Positions 54,971 through 64,000 of a DNA stretch of 64,000 nt are shown here, piece by piece. The DNA comes from Psychromonas aquimarina ATCC BAA-1526. GTDB lineage: Bacteria; Pseudomonadota; Gammaproteobacteria; Enterobacterales; Psychromonadaceae. The stretch covers positions 364,234-428,233 of the forward strand of contig NZ_KE386792.1 of assembly GCF_000428725.1 (NCBI RefSeq). The letters are read 5' to 3'. The notes beneath the pieces are model-generated. The model was not told the origin of the DNA and made no database searches. It saw only the letters and a program-made list of their open reading frames with translations. Both the position numbers and the translations under genes were made by a program. Numbering within the stretch: position 1 is the first letter of the stretch; each line of letters begins with the position of its first letter.

Positions 54971-55354
54971 TTAGTGCAGTCTAAAAACATTTAAGCGTAA
55001 TAAAGCCTGCTCTATCACAGGTGCGGCTGCTTTTTCCTGAATTTCTTTCACTTCATAATTATTAAATAACTCACCCAGAAAAGCACATAAATAGGTTAAC
55101 GGCGCGTTAACAAACAGTTTTGGATTAGCAAAAAAATCACACCCGCATCTCTGCATCCATACAGAATTATCGTGTTCTTTCATAAAGTTAGAATCAACAA
55201 CAGTTTTTTTCATCTGAGTTAATAGAGTAGTGTAGTCAAAATTCAGGGTATTAAACTCATGGCTGAATAGTGCAACAGAATTAATTGCCTGCTGCTGAGG
55301 CAGGATAGCAAGAGTATGGATGGTATGAATATTATGAAGAGTATGCATGTTCAA
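54971..55354 (-). CDS. Small protein of unknown function with a His-rich N-terminus
   Basis: A 127-residue protein. It starts MNMHTLHNIHTIHTLAI, with four His in the first 13 residues, and has Cys at about 70 and 72 in MQRCGCDFFANP. The remainder is helical (LTYLCAFLGELFNN, then KEIQEKAAAPVIEQALLRL). No signal peptide. It lies between nosL and the RND operon on the same strand; its relation to either is not clear. The His and Cys residues could bind a metal such as copper, which would fit a nos neighbour, but this is speculation. I do not recognise the family. Confidence 0.6.
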   Translation of the reverse strand: MNMHTLHNIHTIHTLAILPQQQAINSVALFSHEFNTLNFDYTTLLTQMKKTVVDSNFMKEHDNSVWMQRCGCDFFANPKLFVNAPLTYLCAFLGELFNNYEVKEIQEKAAAPVIEQALLRLNVFRLH

Positions 55355-55562
55355 TTCTCCTTATTGTTTAAAACGATATAATTAACGCTCACATAATATG
55401 GGAATCTCAGCGGCTGAAACTGCATTCGGCAGCTGAGTGAAATTTGACCTATATTGTGCACAAATTCGCACCAATTTAATAGCAAAAAAGTGTAAAGACA
55501 GAAACTATTTTTACACTTATTTGATATATAACCGTTCTAAAAAACTGAACTACTGCTTAGGA

Positions 55563-56060
55563 TTACAACAGATCCATAGTGATCTCGTCAAAAGGGTAAA
55601 CCATACCGCCGAACTCTTTACTGAAAGCGAGTGCATCATCCTGTCTGCTGAAACTTGCTAATGTTTTCCCCATAGCCCCTTTTTTACTTGAGCCCACCAC
55701 AAACCATGCTTTACGTGCATCGATAAAATACTCGTCATTAAGCTTATTCCATGGCGTTTTACTCATATCATGGACAAAAATATGCTGCGCCTGACGTTTA
55801 TTTTCCGGCTGCAGAAGATAACTGAACATATCTCGGGTTGAACAGAATTTAGCCGCCTGCTCGGAACCTTTCTCAAAAATTTCACCTTTAGGACCGGGGT
55901 AGTTAGTAATGATCATACCGCAGAGATGGCATTCATCGCTGTTCTCAATAGCGGCGGCCTGCTTTACCATCTGCTGCTGCGTATCAGCTTCACTGCAGCC
56001 GAGTAATAGTGATAAAAAAGTGAATATAAAAACAGTTTTACACAAAGCAAATTTTTTCAT
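55563..56060 (-). CDS. nosL: NosL, copper-binding lipoprotein for nitrous oxide reductase maturation
   Basis: A 165-residue outer- or inner-membrane lipoprotein: the signal ends LLGC with Cys22 lipidated. The conserved motif CHLCGMIITNYPGPKGEIF-like stretch begins at about residue 40 and includes the Cys and Met residues that bind Cu(I) in NosL. It delivers copper to NosZ, with NosDFY. It is the last gene of the operon and is 34 bases downstream of nosY. Confidence 0.93.
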   Translation of the reverse strand: MKKFALCKTVFIFTFLSLLLGCSEADTQQQMVKQAAAIENSDECHLCGMIITNYPGPKGEIFEKGSEQAAKFCSTRDMFSYLLQPENKRQAQHIFVHDMSKTPWNKLNDEYFIDARKAWFVVGSSKKGAMGKTLASFSRQDDALAFSKEFGGMVYPFDEITMDLL

Positions 56061-56094
56061 TTTAAGTCCTTTATTATTAGATGGTTGAAATTTA

Positions 56095-56913
56095 TTAAAT
56101 TGTTTTTCTACTAAAAATAGTCATTGCGGCAAGCAGAGGTGCAATGACCCAGGCGAGCATCACCAGCAGTAAACTCACAGCTGAATGACTGCTGTTAACC
56201 GCAACGGCTAATACACCGTTAACATCTCCAGTATCTAAAGCGGCCAGGTTAATCAAGCGAAACAGATCCGCCGGATTGAACATCATGAGCTGCACTAAGC
56301 CCTGCTGGCTTACGCCGTTTTCAATACCTATTAATAACGCCAGCAGCACCAGATCAAATACCAGGATAAAGAACAGCCAGACTATTAACGATAAACCGGC
56401 CGCTTTGGATTTCTCGGAAACCGATAAACTAATAACAAAAGCAAAACCGACAAAAGTAAGCCCAAGCAGTATCGAAGTTAAGATAAACAGAGAAAATGCA
56501 GGTAATACGGCGGCAAAACTTGAATTAAAACCCAGCAGTAATGCTGCACTGCCGAAACCAAGCACCGTTGCCAGGGTGATGATACTGCCCATGCCTAAGA
56601 ACTTTCCTAACAGCAGCTGCCCATGGCTGATTGGATAAGTTAATAATAACAGTAAGGTGCCGGACTCCTGCTCGCCGACAAAACTGTCATAACAAAGCAG
56701 CAGCGCAATTAATGGAATAATAAAGACCGACAGACTGGATAAGCTGGCAATCGTAGTTGACAGCGAAGGCGCAGTAATCTGCCCAGATGCAGCCGAGCCG
56801 TAATAACTCAAACCGATCGACAACACAGAAAAAATTAAAGTAATGGAGATAAACCAGCGGTTCCTAAGGCCGTCTTGAAACTCTTTTAATGCCACTGCCA
56901 GAATAGGATTCAT
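56095..56913 (-). CDS. nosY: NosY, ABC transporter permease for nitrous oxide reductase maturation
   Basis: A 272-residue inner-membrane protein with six helices (about residues 20-40, 58-78, 95-120, 125-160, 170-195 and 240-265). The start overlaps the end of nosF by four bases (ATGA), showing translational coupling. With the ATPase NosF and the periplasmic NosD it forms the NosDFY complex that hands copper or sulfur to NosZ. The N-terminal ALKEFQDGLRNRWFISI is typical. Confidence 0.92.
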   Translation of the reverse strand: MNPILAVALKEFQDGLRNRWFISITLIFSVLSIGLSYYGSAASGQITAPSLSTTIASLSSLSVFIIPLIALLLCYDSFVGEQESGTLLLLLTYPISHGQLLLGKFLGMGSIITLATVLGFGSAALLLGFNSSFAAVLPAFSLFILTSILLGLTFVGFAFVISLSVSEKSKAAGLSLIVWLFFILVFDLVLLALLIGIENGVSQQGLVQLMMFNPADLFRLINLAALDTGDVNGVLAVAVNSSHSAVSLLLVMLAWVIAPLLAAMTIFSRKTI

Positions 56914-57830
56914 AGTTTACTCCCCTGCTCTATCGAGCTCTTATTATCTGCAAGATAATGCTGATAGATATGCTCCAGACTGGCAGCTTCGACCTGAATA
57001 TCGCTGATATTTTCAAATTCCATTAACTGACGGATAATCTGCACCTTCTGTGATTCAGGCACCAGCAGATGATTATGGGCCACCATAAAACCAGCTAACT
57101 GTTCATTGTTTTTAAGTGCACCGTTAATGCCCTGGGTTTTAATCGAAACCGGCAGCCGGGCGGCATCACGCAAAGCCGATAACGTACCTATGGCGGCAGA
57201 TTTTCCAGCTGATAAAATCATTGCCCGGTCAATATGCTGCTCAACCCCGGGCAGTACATGCGAGCAGAGAATAATACTTGCGCCGCTGCTTTTAAGCTGA
57301 TCAACGCTGCTGTAAAACTCCTGTGTGGCACTCGGATCCAGACCGACGGTCGGTTCATCAAGCAGCAGCAGTTTCGGATCACCTAAAAATGCCTGTGCTA
57401 AACCTAAACGCTGTCTCATTCCTTTTGAATAGGTTTTAACGGCGCGATCTTTAGCATCAGCAAGCCCCACTTTTTCTAATAACTCCACAATCTGATTTTT
57501 TGGTGCTGATTTTAAACGAGCAAAATAGGTCAGCACTTCAGTTCCGCTAAGCTGATCATAAAAACTTACATTTTCCGGTAAATAACCTATTTTTTTACGG
57601 CTCGCCCAGGCCTGTTTATCTAAAGGATCCAGACCAAATACCGATACATTTCCAGCAGATACTTTAATAATGCCTAAAATCAGTTTCATCATGGTTGTTT
57701 TACCAGCACCGTTATGACCAAACAGCCCGAGCACTTCTCCGGCCTCAAGGCGCAGATCAATGTTCTGTAACGCTTTAATCTTCTGATAATGCTTATTTAC
57801 CTGCTCTAATAATACAATCGTCTCACTCAT
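56910..57830 (-). CDS. nosF: NosF, ABC transporter ATP-binding subunit
   Basis: A 306-residue ATPase. Walker A GHNGAGKTT at residues 38-46, the ABC signature YSKGMRQRLGLAQ at about 135-147 and Walker B LLLLDEPTVGLDP at about 153-165 are all intact. It powers NosY. The gene starts seven bases after nosD and overlaps nosY by four. Confidence 0.95.
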   Translation of the reverse strand: MSETIVLLEQVNKHYQKIKALQNIDLRLEAGEVLGLFGHNGAGKTTMMKLILGIIKVSAGNVSVFGLDPLDKQAWASRKKIGYLPENVSFYDQLSGTEVLTYFARLKSAPKNQIVELLEKVGLADAKDRAVKTYSKGMRQRLGLAQAFLGDPKLLLLDEPTVGLDPSATQEFYSSVDQLKSSGASIILCSHVLPGVEQHIDRAMILSAGKSAAIGTLSALRDAARLPVSIKTQGINGALKNNEQLAGFMVAHNHLLVPESQKVQIIRQLMEFENISDIQVEAASLEHIYQHYLADNKSSIEQGSKL

Positions 57831-57837
57831 AAATTTA

Positions 57838-59142
57838 TTATCCTGTAATCACTGCAGAAGTCAGCGGCGGCACCTGAGAGTCGGGTTGAGACATCAGCGG
57901 AAAACTGTCTTTTACCCCGGATGGTTTTAAAATAGGAAACTGTTTCTGTATCCAGCGAAGCATCAGTACCGAGGGGCTGTCGAGCAGTACTTTCGCTTCA
58001 GGATATACCCAGATAAGCTTATCAATACCGTCATTGGGCTCAAAAGGTGTATCGCCGGTACCGCTGTTATCTAAATCCCAGCCGAGATAGTTACTCCAGA
58101 AGTTGCCCATACCGTCCTGGCTCCATTCCTGCTCTCTGTTGGAGACATATTTAACCTGCACCGGATTATTTATAAAACTATTGGCGAATATTCTGCCTTT
58201 TTCAGAGCCGGCAGTTAAATGGATACCAATTTCAGCCGTATTGATAACGTTATAACTAATTGTATTGTATCCGGAGTTGTAAACAAAAAAGCCCTTGCCC
58301 TCGCGTCCTACGACTTTGTTTTCCGGACGAGTCCATACATCTTGAATATGGTTATAGCTGATGTCTGAATAAGTAATAAAGTTCATCAGCATGCCGTAAT
58401 CTTCACTATTGACAGTTTTATTCCCCAAAACAGTCAGATACTTAGAGCTCATTAAGGCGTAGCCAGCACGCGTATTATAAGCCTGATTATTTAATACTTT
58501 ATTATGGTGAGAATACATATAATGCACACCATAACGAAGATCGTGCATAGTATTGCCGCGCAGTTCACTGTCCTGACTGGAGATAATATATAAACCGTCA
58601 CGCGTAAAACTCACCTCATTGCCGACCACCAGCGCATTTGTTACCACGGACAGCTGAATACCGTTACCCCGGTCAGCAGAGCGCAGCGCCGGATTCCCCT
58701 TAATACGGTTATCTGTAATTAAAACTTGATCTGCTCTTTGTACCCAGACGGCAAATCCGTCACCTTTTAAGCTGTTATTTTTAATACTGATGTTCTGTGA
58801 TTTTTTATCCGAATAGATACCGGAATTCTGCTCGGTTAAATCACTTCCCCAGTTAATGATATTAAGATTTTCTATGCTGATATTTGAATTTAATAATGTA
58901 ATAGCATGACCTTTTCCTGAGCCGTTAATGACCGGATTATCTTTGCCGCGAAGGGTAATACTACGGTGAATAATAAAGTTACCACTGTATTCTCCTGCAT
59001 TTAAAATAACGGTATCACCGTCTGATGCCGAGTCTAATGTTAACTGCAGATCATCACCGTTATTCACCTGCAGCACAGCGGCGGAGACAAAGCAGTGGAA
59101 CAGACTTAATATCGCAGTCAGTAAAGCTGTTTTTATATTCAA
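57838..59142 (-). CDS. nosD: NosD, periplasmic copper-chaperone scaffold of nitrous oxide reductase maturation
   Basis: A 434-residue secreted protein with a signal peptide (residues 1-21, SAA). Residues about 40-330 form a right-handed beta helix with repeated turns (NSGIYSDKKSQNISIKNN, RADQVLITDNRIKGN), as in the CASH/carbohydrate-binding fold. It ends with a charged region. In the NosDFY complex it docks NosZ in the periplasm and supports delivery of copper. It follows nosZ after 112 bases that contain a hairpin. Confidence 0.94.
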   Translation of the reverse strand: MNIKTALLTAILSLFHCFVSAAVLQVNNGDDLQLTLDSASDGDTVILNAGEYSGNFIIHRSITLRGKDNPVINGSGKGHAITLLNSNISIENLNIINWGSDLTEQNSGIYSDKKSQNISIKNNSLKGDGFAVWVQRADQVLITDNRIKGNPALRSADRGNGIQLSVVTNALVVGNEVSFTRDGLYIISSQDSELRGNTMHDLRYGVHYMYSHHNKVLNNQAYNTRAGYALMSSKYLTVLGNKTVNSEDYGMLMNFITYSDISYNHIQDVWTRPENKVVGREGKGFFVYNSGYNTISYNVINTAEIGIHLTAGSEKGRIFANSFINNPVQVKYVSNREQEWSQDGMGNFWSNYLGWDLDNSGTGDTPFEPNDGIDKLIWVYPEAKVLLDSPSVLMLRWIQKQFPILKPSGVKDSFPLMSQPDSQVPPLTSAVITG

Positions 59143-59220
59143 ATGATTATTTATCCTGAATAAGGCGGATTCTCAGTACTGCTCAGCATAACAAAGAACC
59201 CGGTTTAGAAATCTTAATGA

Positions 59221-59247
59221 AGTGAGCAGCGGCTCTGCTCACTTTTA
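59221..59247 (-). promoter_or_regulatory. Hairpin between nosZ and nosD
   Basis: AGTGAGCAG (59221-59229) and CTGCTCACT (59235-59243) form a perfect 9-bp stem, loop CGGCT. On the minus strand no clear U-tract follows, so it may be a leaky terminator or a stabilising element that keeps nosZ mRNA above the maturation genes. Confidence 0.6.
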
Positions 59248-59254
59248 TTACCTC

Positions 59255-61147
59255 TTAGGCTTCGACCAGCATACGGCCGCGCATCTCCATATGTAGTGCA
59301 TGACAGAACCAGTTACAGTAATACCACTGTACACCGGGTTTATCAGCGATAAAGGTAATTGATGCTGTCGCCTGTGGACCAATCTCCATCTGTGCGCCAT
59401 GGTTTGTCATACAGAAGCCATGGGTCACATCCTCGACCATATCTAAGTTGGTCACCACAACCGTTACTTCGTCGCCTAGTTTCACTTTAAATTCATTTAA
59501 GCCGAAAATAGGTGCCACCGATGTCATATAAACGCGCACTTTTTTACCGTCACGGATCACCTTATTCTGAGTCATCACGTCAACACCGTCTTTTTTGGCC
59601 ATGGCAACGGTCTCAGCAAAAAGAGGATCATCACGTGTCCATAAGCGCTTAGGTTTTAGCTTGCTGCGGTGTACAATCATACAGTCATGCGGTTCGGCAA
59701 ATGTCGGACCGTCATGCACCAGCTTCATCTCATCACCGGAAATATCTATCAGCTGATCATTCTCAGGACGAAGCGGGCCAACCGGCAGGAAGCGGTCTTT
59801 AGAGAACTTACACAGCGAAATCAGCCACTTACCATCAGCATCTCGAGTTTCACCCTGCGATGTATGGTTATGACCAGGCTGGTAATGCACATCGAGTTTC
59901 TGGCGAAGATAATTCACCTTTTCACCGTTATGCGCTTTAATGGCATCTTCTACATTCCATTTTGCAATCTGGCTGTCCAGGAACAGGGTGGTGTAGGCGT
60001 TGCCGCGGTTGTCAAATGCAGTATGCAGCGGCCCTAAACCTAATTCAGGCTCGGCAACAACTGTTTCACGGCCTTTGATTTTGTCAGCAAACAGATCGTC
60101 TAACTTATCGATGGCAATAACTGAAACAGTAGGAGACAACTTGCCGTTAGCCACAAAGTATTTACCGTCTGATGAGGTATTGAGACCATGCGGTGATTTT
60201 GGTACTGGAATATAACGGGTAACATCTGAACCTTTACGGCCGTCTATTACCGGCACATTATTACCGTTGTAGGTTTTAAATTTCCCCGCTTTGACAGCAG
60301 CTTCACAACGCTGCAGATTAAATACAACCACATGATCACGTTCAGCAGAAATCATCTCCCCCAGCGTCATACCCATTTCTGAGTTATAACAGGTAGAAGC
60401 AAAATATTTACCGTCATAATCCGCATCGGTATTATCTAAGTTGCCGTCAACCATTACCTGGAAAGCAACTTCCATAGATTCAGCATCAATAACATTAAAT
60501 AAAGAACGGTAAGTACTAACATCTTCCAGCGTAGATTTGCCGTTATTATCCATGGGAATTTCAAATTCACTGTTACAGATAACATATTTTGTGTAGGGCA
60601 CTTTCTGTACACGCATACCATGAATCGCCTGCACATTCGGAATGGTGATCATCTTATCGGTTTTCATCACATCACAGCGAATACGTGCAACACGGCTGTT
60701 GGCTTTATCATTAATAAACACGTATTTACCGTTGTAGTGCCCGTCAGTCATACTCATATGCGGGTGATGAGAATCACCGGCGAGAAGATGCGCACTGTCA
60801 CCTTTAACACGTTTACTTTCGTTAGTTAATCCCCATCCCGTCGCACTGTCGATATTAAAAACAGGAATACGCATTAACTCGCGCATTGACGGAAGGCCCA
60901 TAATACGAACTTCACCTGAGTGACCGCCGCTCCAGAAACCGTAATATTCATCCAGATCGCCGGGATGGACAAAGGGACTGTTGCCAGCTTCCGCTGCATT
61001 GGCTTTCGCCGTCGCTGCAAACATAGCGGCAGTCATCGGAGCCGCGGCTACACCGACACCAATAGCAGCTGTTTTACCAAAAAACTTACGCCTCTCTGCA
61101 TTCGGCAGTGTCTCTTCTTGTGGTAGATCAGTTTTATCTTCACTCAT
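59255..61147 (-). CDS. nosZ: NosZ, nitrous oxide reductase (clade I, Tat-exported)
   Basis: A 630-residue periplasmic copper enzyme that reduces N2O to N2, the last step of denitrification. The Tat signal has ERRKFFGKT near residues 18-26, which places it in clade I. The seven-bladed propeller binds the CuZ cluster through histidines such as those in SHHPHMS and HGMRV. The C-terminal cupredoxin domain binds CuA with [12 protein letters not shown] (Cys-x3-Cys-His-x3-Met). The start has GGAG upstream. The gene follows nosR after a spacer filled with decayed copies of the end of nosR. Confidence 0.97.
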   Translation of the reverse strand: MSEDKTDLPQEETLPNAERRKFFGKTAAIGVGVAAAPMTAAMFAATAKANAAEAGNSPFVHPGDLDEYYGFWSGGHSGEVRIMGLPSMRELMRIPVFNIDSATGWGLTNESKRVKGDSAHLLAGDSHHPHMSMTDGHYNGKYVFINDKANSRVARIRCDVMKTDKMITIPNVQAIHGMRVQKVPYTKYVICNSEFEIPMDNNGKSTLEDVSTYRSLFNVIDAESMEVAFQVMVDGNLDNTDADYDGKYFASTCYNSEMGMTLGEMISAERDHVVVFNLQRCEAAVKAGKFKTYNGNNVPVIDGRKGSDVTRYIPVPKSPHGLNTSSDGKYFVANGKLSPTVSVIAIDKLDDLFADKIKGRETVVAEPELGLGPLHTAFDNRGNAYTTLFLDSQIAKWNVEDAIKAHNGEKVNYLRQKLDVHYQPGHNHTSQGETRDADGKWLISLCKFSKDRFLPVGPLRPENDQLIDISGDEMKLVHDGPTFAEPHDCMIVHRSKLKPKRLWTRDDPLFAETVAMAKKDGVDVMTQNKVIRDGKKVRVYMTSVAPIFGLNEFKVKLGDEVTVVVTNLDMVEDVTHGFCMTNHGAQMEIGPQATASITFIADKPGVQWYYCNWFCHALHMEMRGRMLVEA

Positions 61148-61268
61148 GCTTACATCTCCATCCTGTTGTTGTATATGACTGTGATTAACCTGCTGTTCAT
61201 ACTTACTGAAACTAAAATCAATATTAAAAATCTCATTAGAAACTTTAGCTGATCAATAAACTTCTGCT

Positions 61269-61521
61269 TTATACTTCCTTGATTTCTATCTCTGACTTAT
61301 CTTTTTTACGTTTTTTTATAAGCTGACTTTTTCTTTATAGCTGCCGGGCACTTTTACACTTCCTTGATTTCTATCTCTAATGCTTGTTTTTTACGTTTTC
61401 CATAAGCTGACTTTTTCTCTACAGATGCCGGACACTATTACACCTCTTTTATCTCTATCTCTAACTTATCTTTTTTACGTCTTTCATAAACTGATTTTTT
61501 CTCTACAGATGCCGGGCACTA
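61269..61521 (-). repeat. Three tandem copies of the nosR 3' end, 84-85 bp period
   Basis: The last ~20 codons of nosR (LKKMAYKKRKKQALEREIKE plus stop) recur three times downstream with periods 84, 84 and 85. Equivalent stop codons are at 61522 (nosR), 61438, 61354 and 61269 (as TTA on the plus strand). In the first two copies the frame is kept: each reads a CPASVEKKS lead, then SVYERRKKDKLEIEIKEV or SAYGKRKKQALEIEIKEV and a stop. The third has a one-base insertion. The unit includes the spacer between stop and next copy. Confidence 0.88.
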
Positions 61522-63648
61522 TTACACTTCCTTGATTTCTCTCTCTAATGCTTGTTTTTTACGCTTTTTATAAGCCATTTTTTTCAGCGGCGGACATTTA
61601 TCTTCATTGTAATAAGTGATCTGGCAGTCTAAGCAGTAATGGCATTCACGCATATTAATTACCCCGTCAGGATGAATAGCCTGAATTTCACACTCCTTAG
61701 CACAAGTCTTACAAGGCGAACCACACTCAGGACGGCGCTTTAACCAGTCAAATAAACGCACACTGTTAGAAACAGATAAAGCGGCGCCTAAGGGACATAA
61801 ATAACGGCAGAAAGATTTACGGTTAAACAGATTGACTGTCAGCAGCAGCAGAGCCCAGGCGACAAACGGCCATTCACGGTCAAATTTAAGCAGGAAGGTC
61901 GTTTTGAAAGGTTCAACTTCAGCAAACTGTTCAGCAAGCGCTAAGGAGTCTAATGAAATACCAAACAGAGCTAATAAAATAAGATATTTAATCGCCCATA
62001 AACGTTCATGCACAGCCCATGGAAGCTCTACCTGCGGGAGCTTAATATGACGAGCAAACACATTGAGTAACTCCTGCAGCGCGCCGAATGGGCATAACCA
62101 GCCGCAGTAAACCGCACGTCCCCACAACAACATAGTCGCGGCGGCAGCACACCATAAAATAAAGATAACCGGATCTAATAAAAACAGGTCCCATGAAAAA
62201 CCTTTAAACAGAGCCTGCAGGAAGGTAAATACATTAACCACGGAAAGCTGCCCTCCCCATGACCAGCCGATAAATACTACCGTTACCGCTAAAAATCCAT
62301 GACGCAGGTTATGCATAAATGTGGGATGTCGAACCAGGATATCCTGGAAAAACAGGATCAGCAGCAGTATTACAATCAAAGCAGTCAGTACAATCACTTC
62401 AACTTGATGCTCAAGCCAGACCTGCTCACTTAAAGTCAGCTCAGGCTCAGGATAAACAGCAGGCGGTGTATCCACATACTGCGCCAAAACATCATAACTG
62501 CCTTTAAAACTACTGAACAAGCTGTCAACCGGACCGGTTTGTCTGCGCACCAGCAGCTCTATCTGCCAGGAGGCACCGGGATCAAACTCATGAAAATCCT
62601 GTACTTTAAATACCGACATCTCTTTAAATTTCGGGGCGCCGCTGCTGAAAAGATCAGTTACACGGCTATGGTCTAAATCTCTAAAAGAAATTTCATTATT
62701 ATTCTGATGAAGCTGAATACGGTCGAAAATACCGCCGCGTACATAACCTGAACCTTTAAAAGAATAACCGTTACCAAATACTGCAATTAAATGCTCACCC
62801 GCTTTTAACTCCCTGGTTAACCAGGCATAGTCGGAATCACTGAAAAGGTTTTTACCTATGCTGGGAATATCAGCAACAGCATAATAGAGCTCGGCAAACA
62901 TCGCTTTATTTTCAGAAACTGGCACATTATCAACATCTTCGGCTTGTGTGCCGACAAACGCTTTTTGTACTGCCTCATTGGTTAAATACAGTTTTCTAAT
63001 TGAACCGTCACCAGTCAGCTCCAGCCAGTCTTTTTTTACAAAAACATCTTTTTTAATGGTGGAAACAGGCTGGATAACATCGGACTTTTTCTCAATTAAG
63101 CCAAGAGATACAGCGGCTTTGGAGGCTGCTTTAGTAATCGCTGAATTCATCACCATCACAGTAACTGTTGCCCCTGATAAACCGTCAACAGGTACATATC
63201 CCTGACTGGCTTTACCTCCCACTTTTATACGGTCAGAGATCAGAAGACCGGCATACTGATCTACAAAATCCCATAGTTTCTTCTCTGGAATACCCGCTAA
63301 AATAATCGGCTCATGGTGCTCTAATACTTTTGCTGTGACATATTTTCCAGCAGGATCAATGATTACCAGCATATTGACCGGTTCACCAGAATAAGCAGGA
63401 ATTTTTGCAATATCGTTGGTTTCAAACGCATAACCTAATATCTGCGAGTCCTGATAGATGGTCCATAAAAGCGGATCACCTTGTTTCTCGGAAATTTTAG
63501 TTAACTGCGGAAAAGCTTCCTGAATAAATGGAACGGGATCCTTAGGCGGGCTGACAAACAGAGCAAATGCGCAAAAAGAGCTGCTGATAAAAAACAGAAA
63601 GAGCATCAGCAGCCGCAGTGCGGCTTTATAGACTTGTGAAAAATTCAT
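61522..63648 (-). CDS. nosR: NosR, membrane flavo-iron-sulfur protein for N2O reduction
   Basis: A 708-residue membrane protein needed for nosZ expression and electron supply. Signal/helix at residues 10-30; a periplasmic FMN-binding domain (about 70-200) with the conserved DGLSGATVTV; then six helices (about 410-640) with the CGWLCPFGALQEL and CRYLCPLGA polyferredoxin-like loops; then two 4Fe-4S sites, CGSPCKTCAKECEIQ and CHYCLDCQ, near residues 650-690. The C-terminus is very basic (KKRKKQ). A FNR/DNR-type box lies 75-88 bases upstream of the start, and three decayed copies of its 3' end lie downstream. Confidence 0.95.
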   Translation of the reverse strand: MNFSQVYKAALRLLMLFLFFISSSFCAFALFVSPPKDPVPFIQEAFPQLTKISEKQGDPLLWTIYQDSQILGYAFETNDIAKIPAYSGEPVNMLVIIDPAGKYVTAKVLEHHEPIILAGIPEKKLWDFVDQYAGLLISDRIKVGGKASQGYVPVDGLSGATVTVMVMNSAITKAASKAAVSLGLIEKKSDVIQPVSTIKKDVFVKKDWLELTGDGSIRKLYLTNEAVQKAFVGTQAEDVDNVPVSENKAMFAELYYAVADIPSIGKNLFSDSDYAWLTRELKAGEHLIAVFGNGYSFKGSGYVRGGIFDRIQLHQNNNEISFRDLDHSRVTDLFSSGAPKFKEMSVFKVQDFHEFDPGASWQIELLVRRQTGPVDSLFSSFKGSYDVLAQYVDTPPAVYPEPELTLSEQVWLEHQVEVIVLTALIVILLLILFFQDILVRHPTFMHNLRHGFLAVTVVFIGWSWGGQLSVVNVFTFLQALFKGFSWDLFLLDPVIFILWCAAAATMLLWGRAVYCGWLCPFGALQELLNVFARHIKLPQVELPWAVHERLWAIKYLILLALFGISLDSLALAEQFAEVEPFKTTFLLKFDREWPFVAWALLLLTVNLFNRKSFCRYLCPLGAALSVSNSVRLFDWLKRRPECGSPCKTCAKECEIQAIHPDGVINMRECHYCLDCQITYYNEDKCPPLKKMAYKKRKKQALEREIKEV

Positions 63649-64000
63649 AACTTAACTTCCAATGTTTTGTACAGCATACGAATACCCGAGTGAAATAGTA
63701 AGACTCATTTGCAGCGGCTAAATTGACCGCAGTCAATAAAGTTACCAGTTTGTTATTAACAGCCGGTGCTTTTGTGATCCAGCAGTGCCGGGAAATACCC
63801 TTAAAAAGCAAGTGGTTATTGCTAACAGGCATAATCAGCATCATTTTGTAACGCACTGCACCCAACAATTAATTAACACAAAAACGAAGATAAGGCGGGA
63901 ATAAGAGGCTGCTGTTAAAGCTCCAAAATTTACAGCAGCTTTACAGATAAACTCACAGCATCCCCAGTCTAGCCATAATAGTTCCACAATGAGTATAGAA
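63649..64000. other. Upstream region of nosR to the window end
   Basis: About 350 bases with no supported gene (the frame at 63626-63868 overlaps nosR and has no recognisable product). It carries the nosR promoter and the FNR-type site listed separately. The gene on the far side lies outside the window. Confidence 0.5.
63723..63736 (-). promoter_or_regulatory. FNR/DNR-type box upstream of nosR
   Basis: TTGAC-CGCA-GTCAA is a perfect dyad with the FNR-family half-site spacing (N4) and the C variant typical of DNR/NNR targets. It is 75-88 bases before the nosR start, suited to activation under low oxygen and in the presence of nitric oxide. Confidence 0.82.

Noticed and set aside
55437-55661. 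74-codon plus-strand frame overlapping the nosL end
   Set aside because: Partly antisense to nosL, no start signal.
61269-61521. CRISPR array in the regular repeats before nosZ
   Set aside because: The period is ~84 bp, the units resemble the end of nosR and there are no unique spacers or cas genes.
63626-63868. 80-codon minus-strand frame overlapping the nosR start
   Set aside because: Lies over the FNR box and promoter region, no ribosome binding site; treated as noncoding.

Overview
The window comes from the chromosome of a marine, facultatively anaerobic gammaproteobacterium. Gene content (sucrose PTS cluster, ScrY porin, DcuC, RssA, NosRZDFYL, YqiJK, VirK/YbjX-type protein), a moderate A+T bias and miniature inverted-repeat elements suggest a Psychromonas/Moritella/Vibrio-like lineage. 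The assignment is an inference; no rRNA or tRNA gene is visible to test it.

Layout. 1-9.9 kb is mixed housekeeping and accessory DNA: a membrane gene cut by the window edge with a divergent TetR regulator and three matching operators; an Lrp regulator divergent from a LeuA-type 2-isopropylmalate synthase; a stand-alone Xre/MbcA/ParS-type antitoxin-domain protein; a MITE-like element supplying the stop codon of a choloylglycine-hydrolase-family enzyme; a LysR regulator; an unrecognised secreted protein; and the patatin-like RssA. 10-31 kb holds metabolism and transport: DcuC, a secreted GH31 enzyme, a cupredoxin plus class III cyclase pair, an NCS2 purine permease, a 5'-nucleotidase lipoprotein with a good CRP site, YibE/F, D-amino-acid aminotransferase, LysE, a RibD-C/DHFR-like protein and orphan periplasmic binding proteins.

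31.4-41.8 kb is a sucrose regulon: scrB and scrR face scrA and scrK, followed by a second nearly identical scrA and a ScrY porin. At least five copies of one LacI-type operator tie it together, and the promoters of scrA and scrY are copies of each other. The edge has decayed: an operator with no gene behind it, an IS3-family transposase remnant and a short piece resembling the end of scrB. A second MITE-like element sits between scrA and scrK.

42.2-50.4 kb is the most intriguing block: YqiJ-like NfeD/OB-fold membrane protein, YqiK-like flotillin, a 1723-residue AAA+ ATPase and a 94-residue protein resembling the polyhydroxyalkanoate granule-region family, in one tight operon. It looks like a membrane-scaffold plus giant-ATPase machine of unknown purpose.

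50.5-64 kb is on the minus strand: an RND efflux pair, a small unknown gene, and the nitrous oxide reduction operon nosR-Z-D-F-Y-L with a consensus FNR/DNR-type box upstream of nosR. The nosR-nosZ spacer contains three extra tandem copies of the 3' end of nosR with a period of 84-85 bp, most of them still readable as the same C-terminal tail. Together the nos genes and DcuC point to respiration without oxygen, and the scr genes to growth on plant or algal sucrose.
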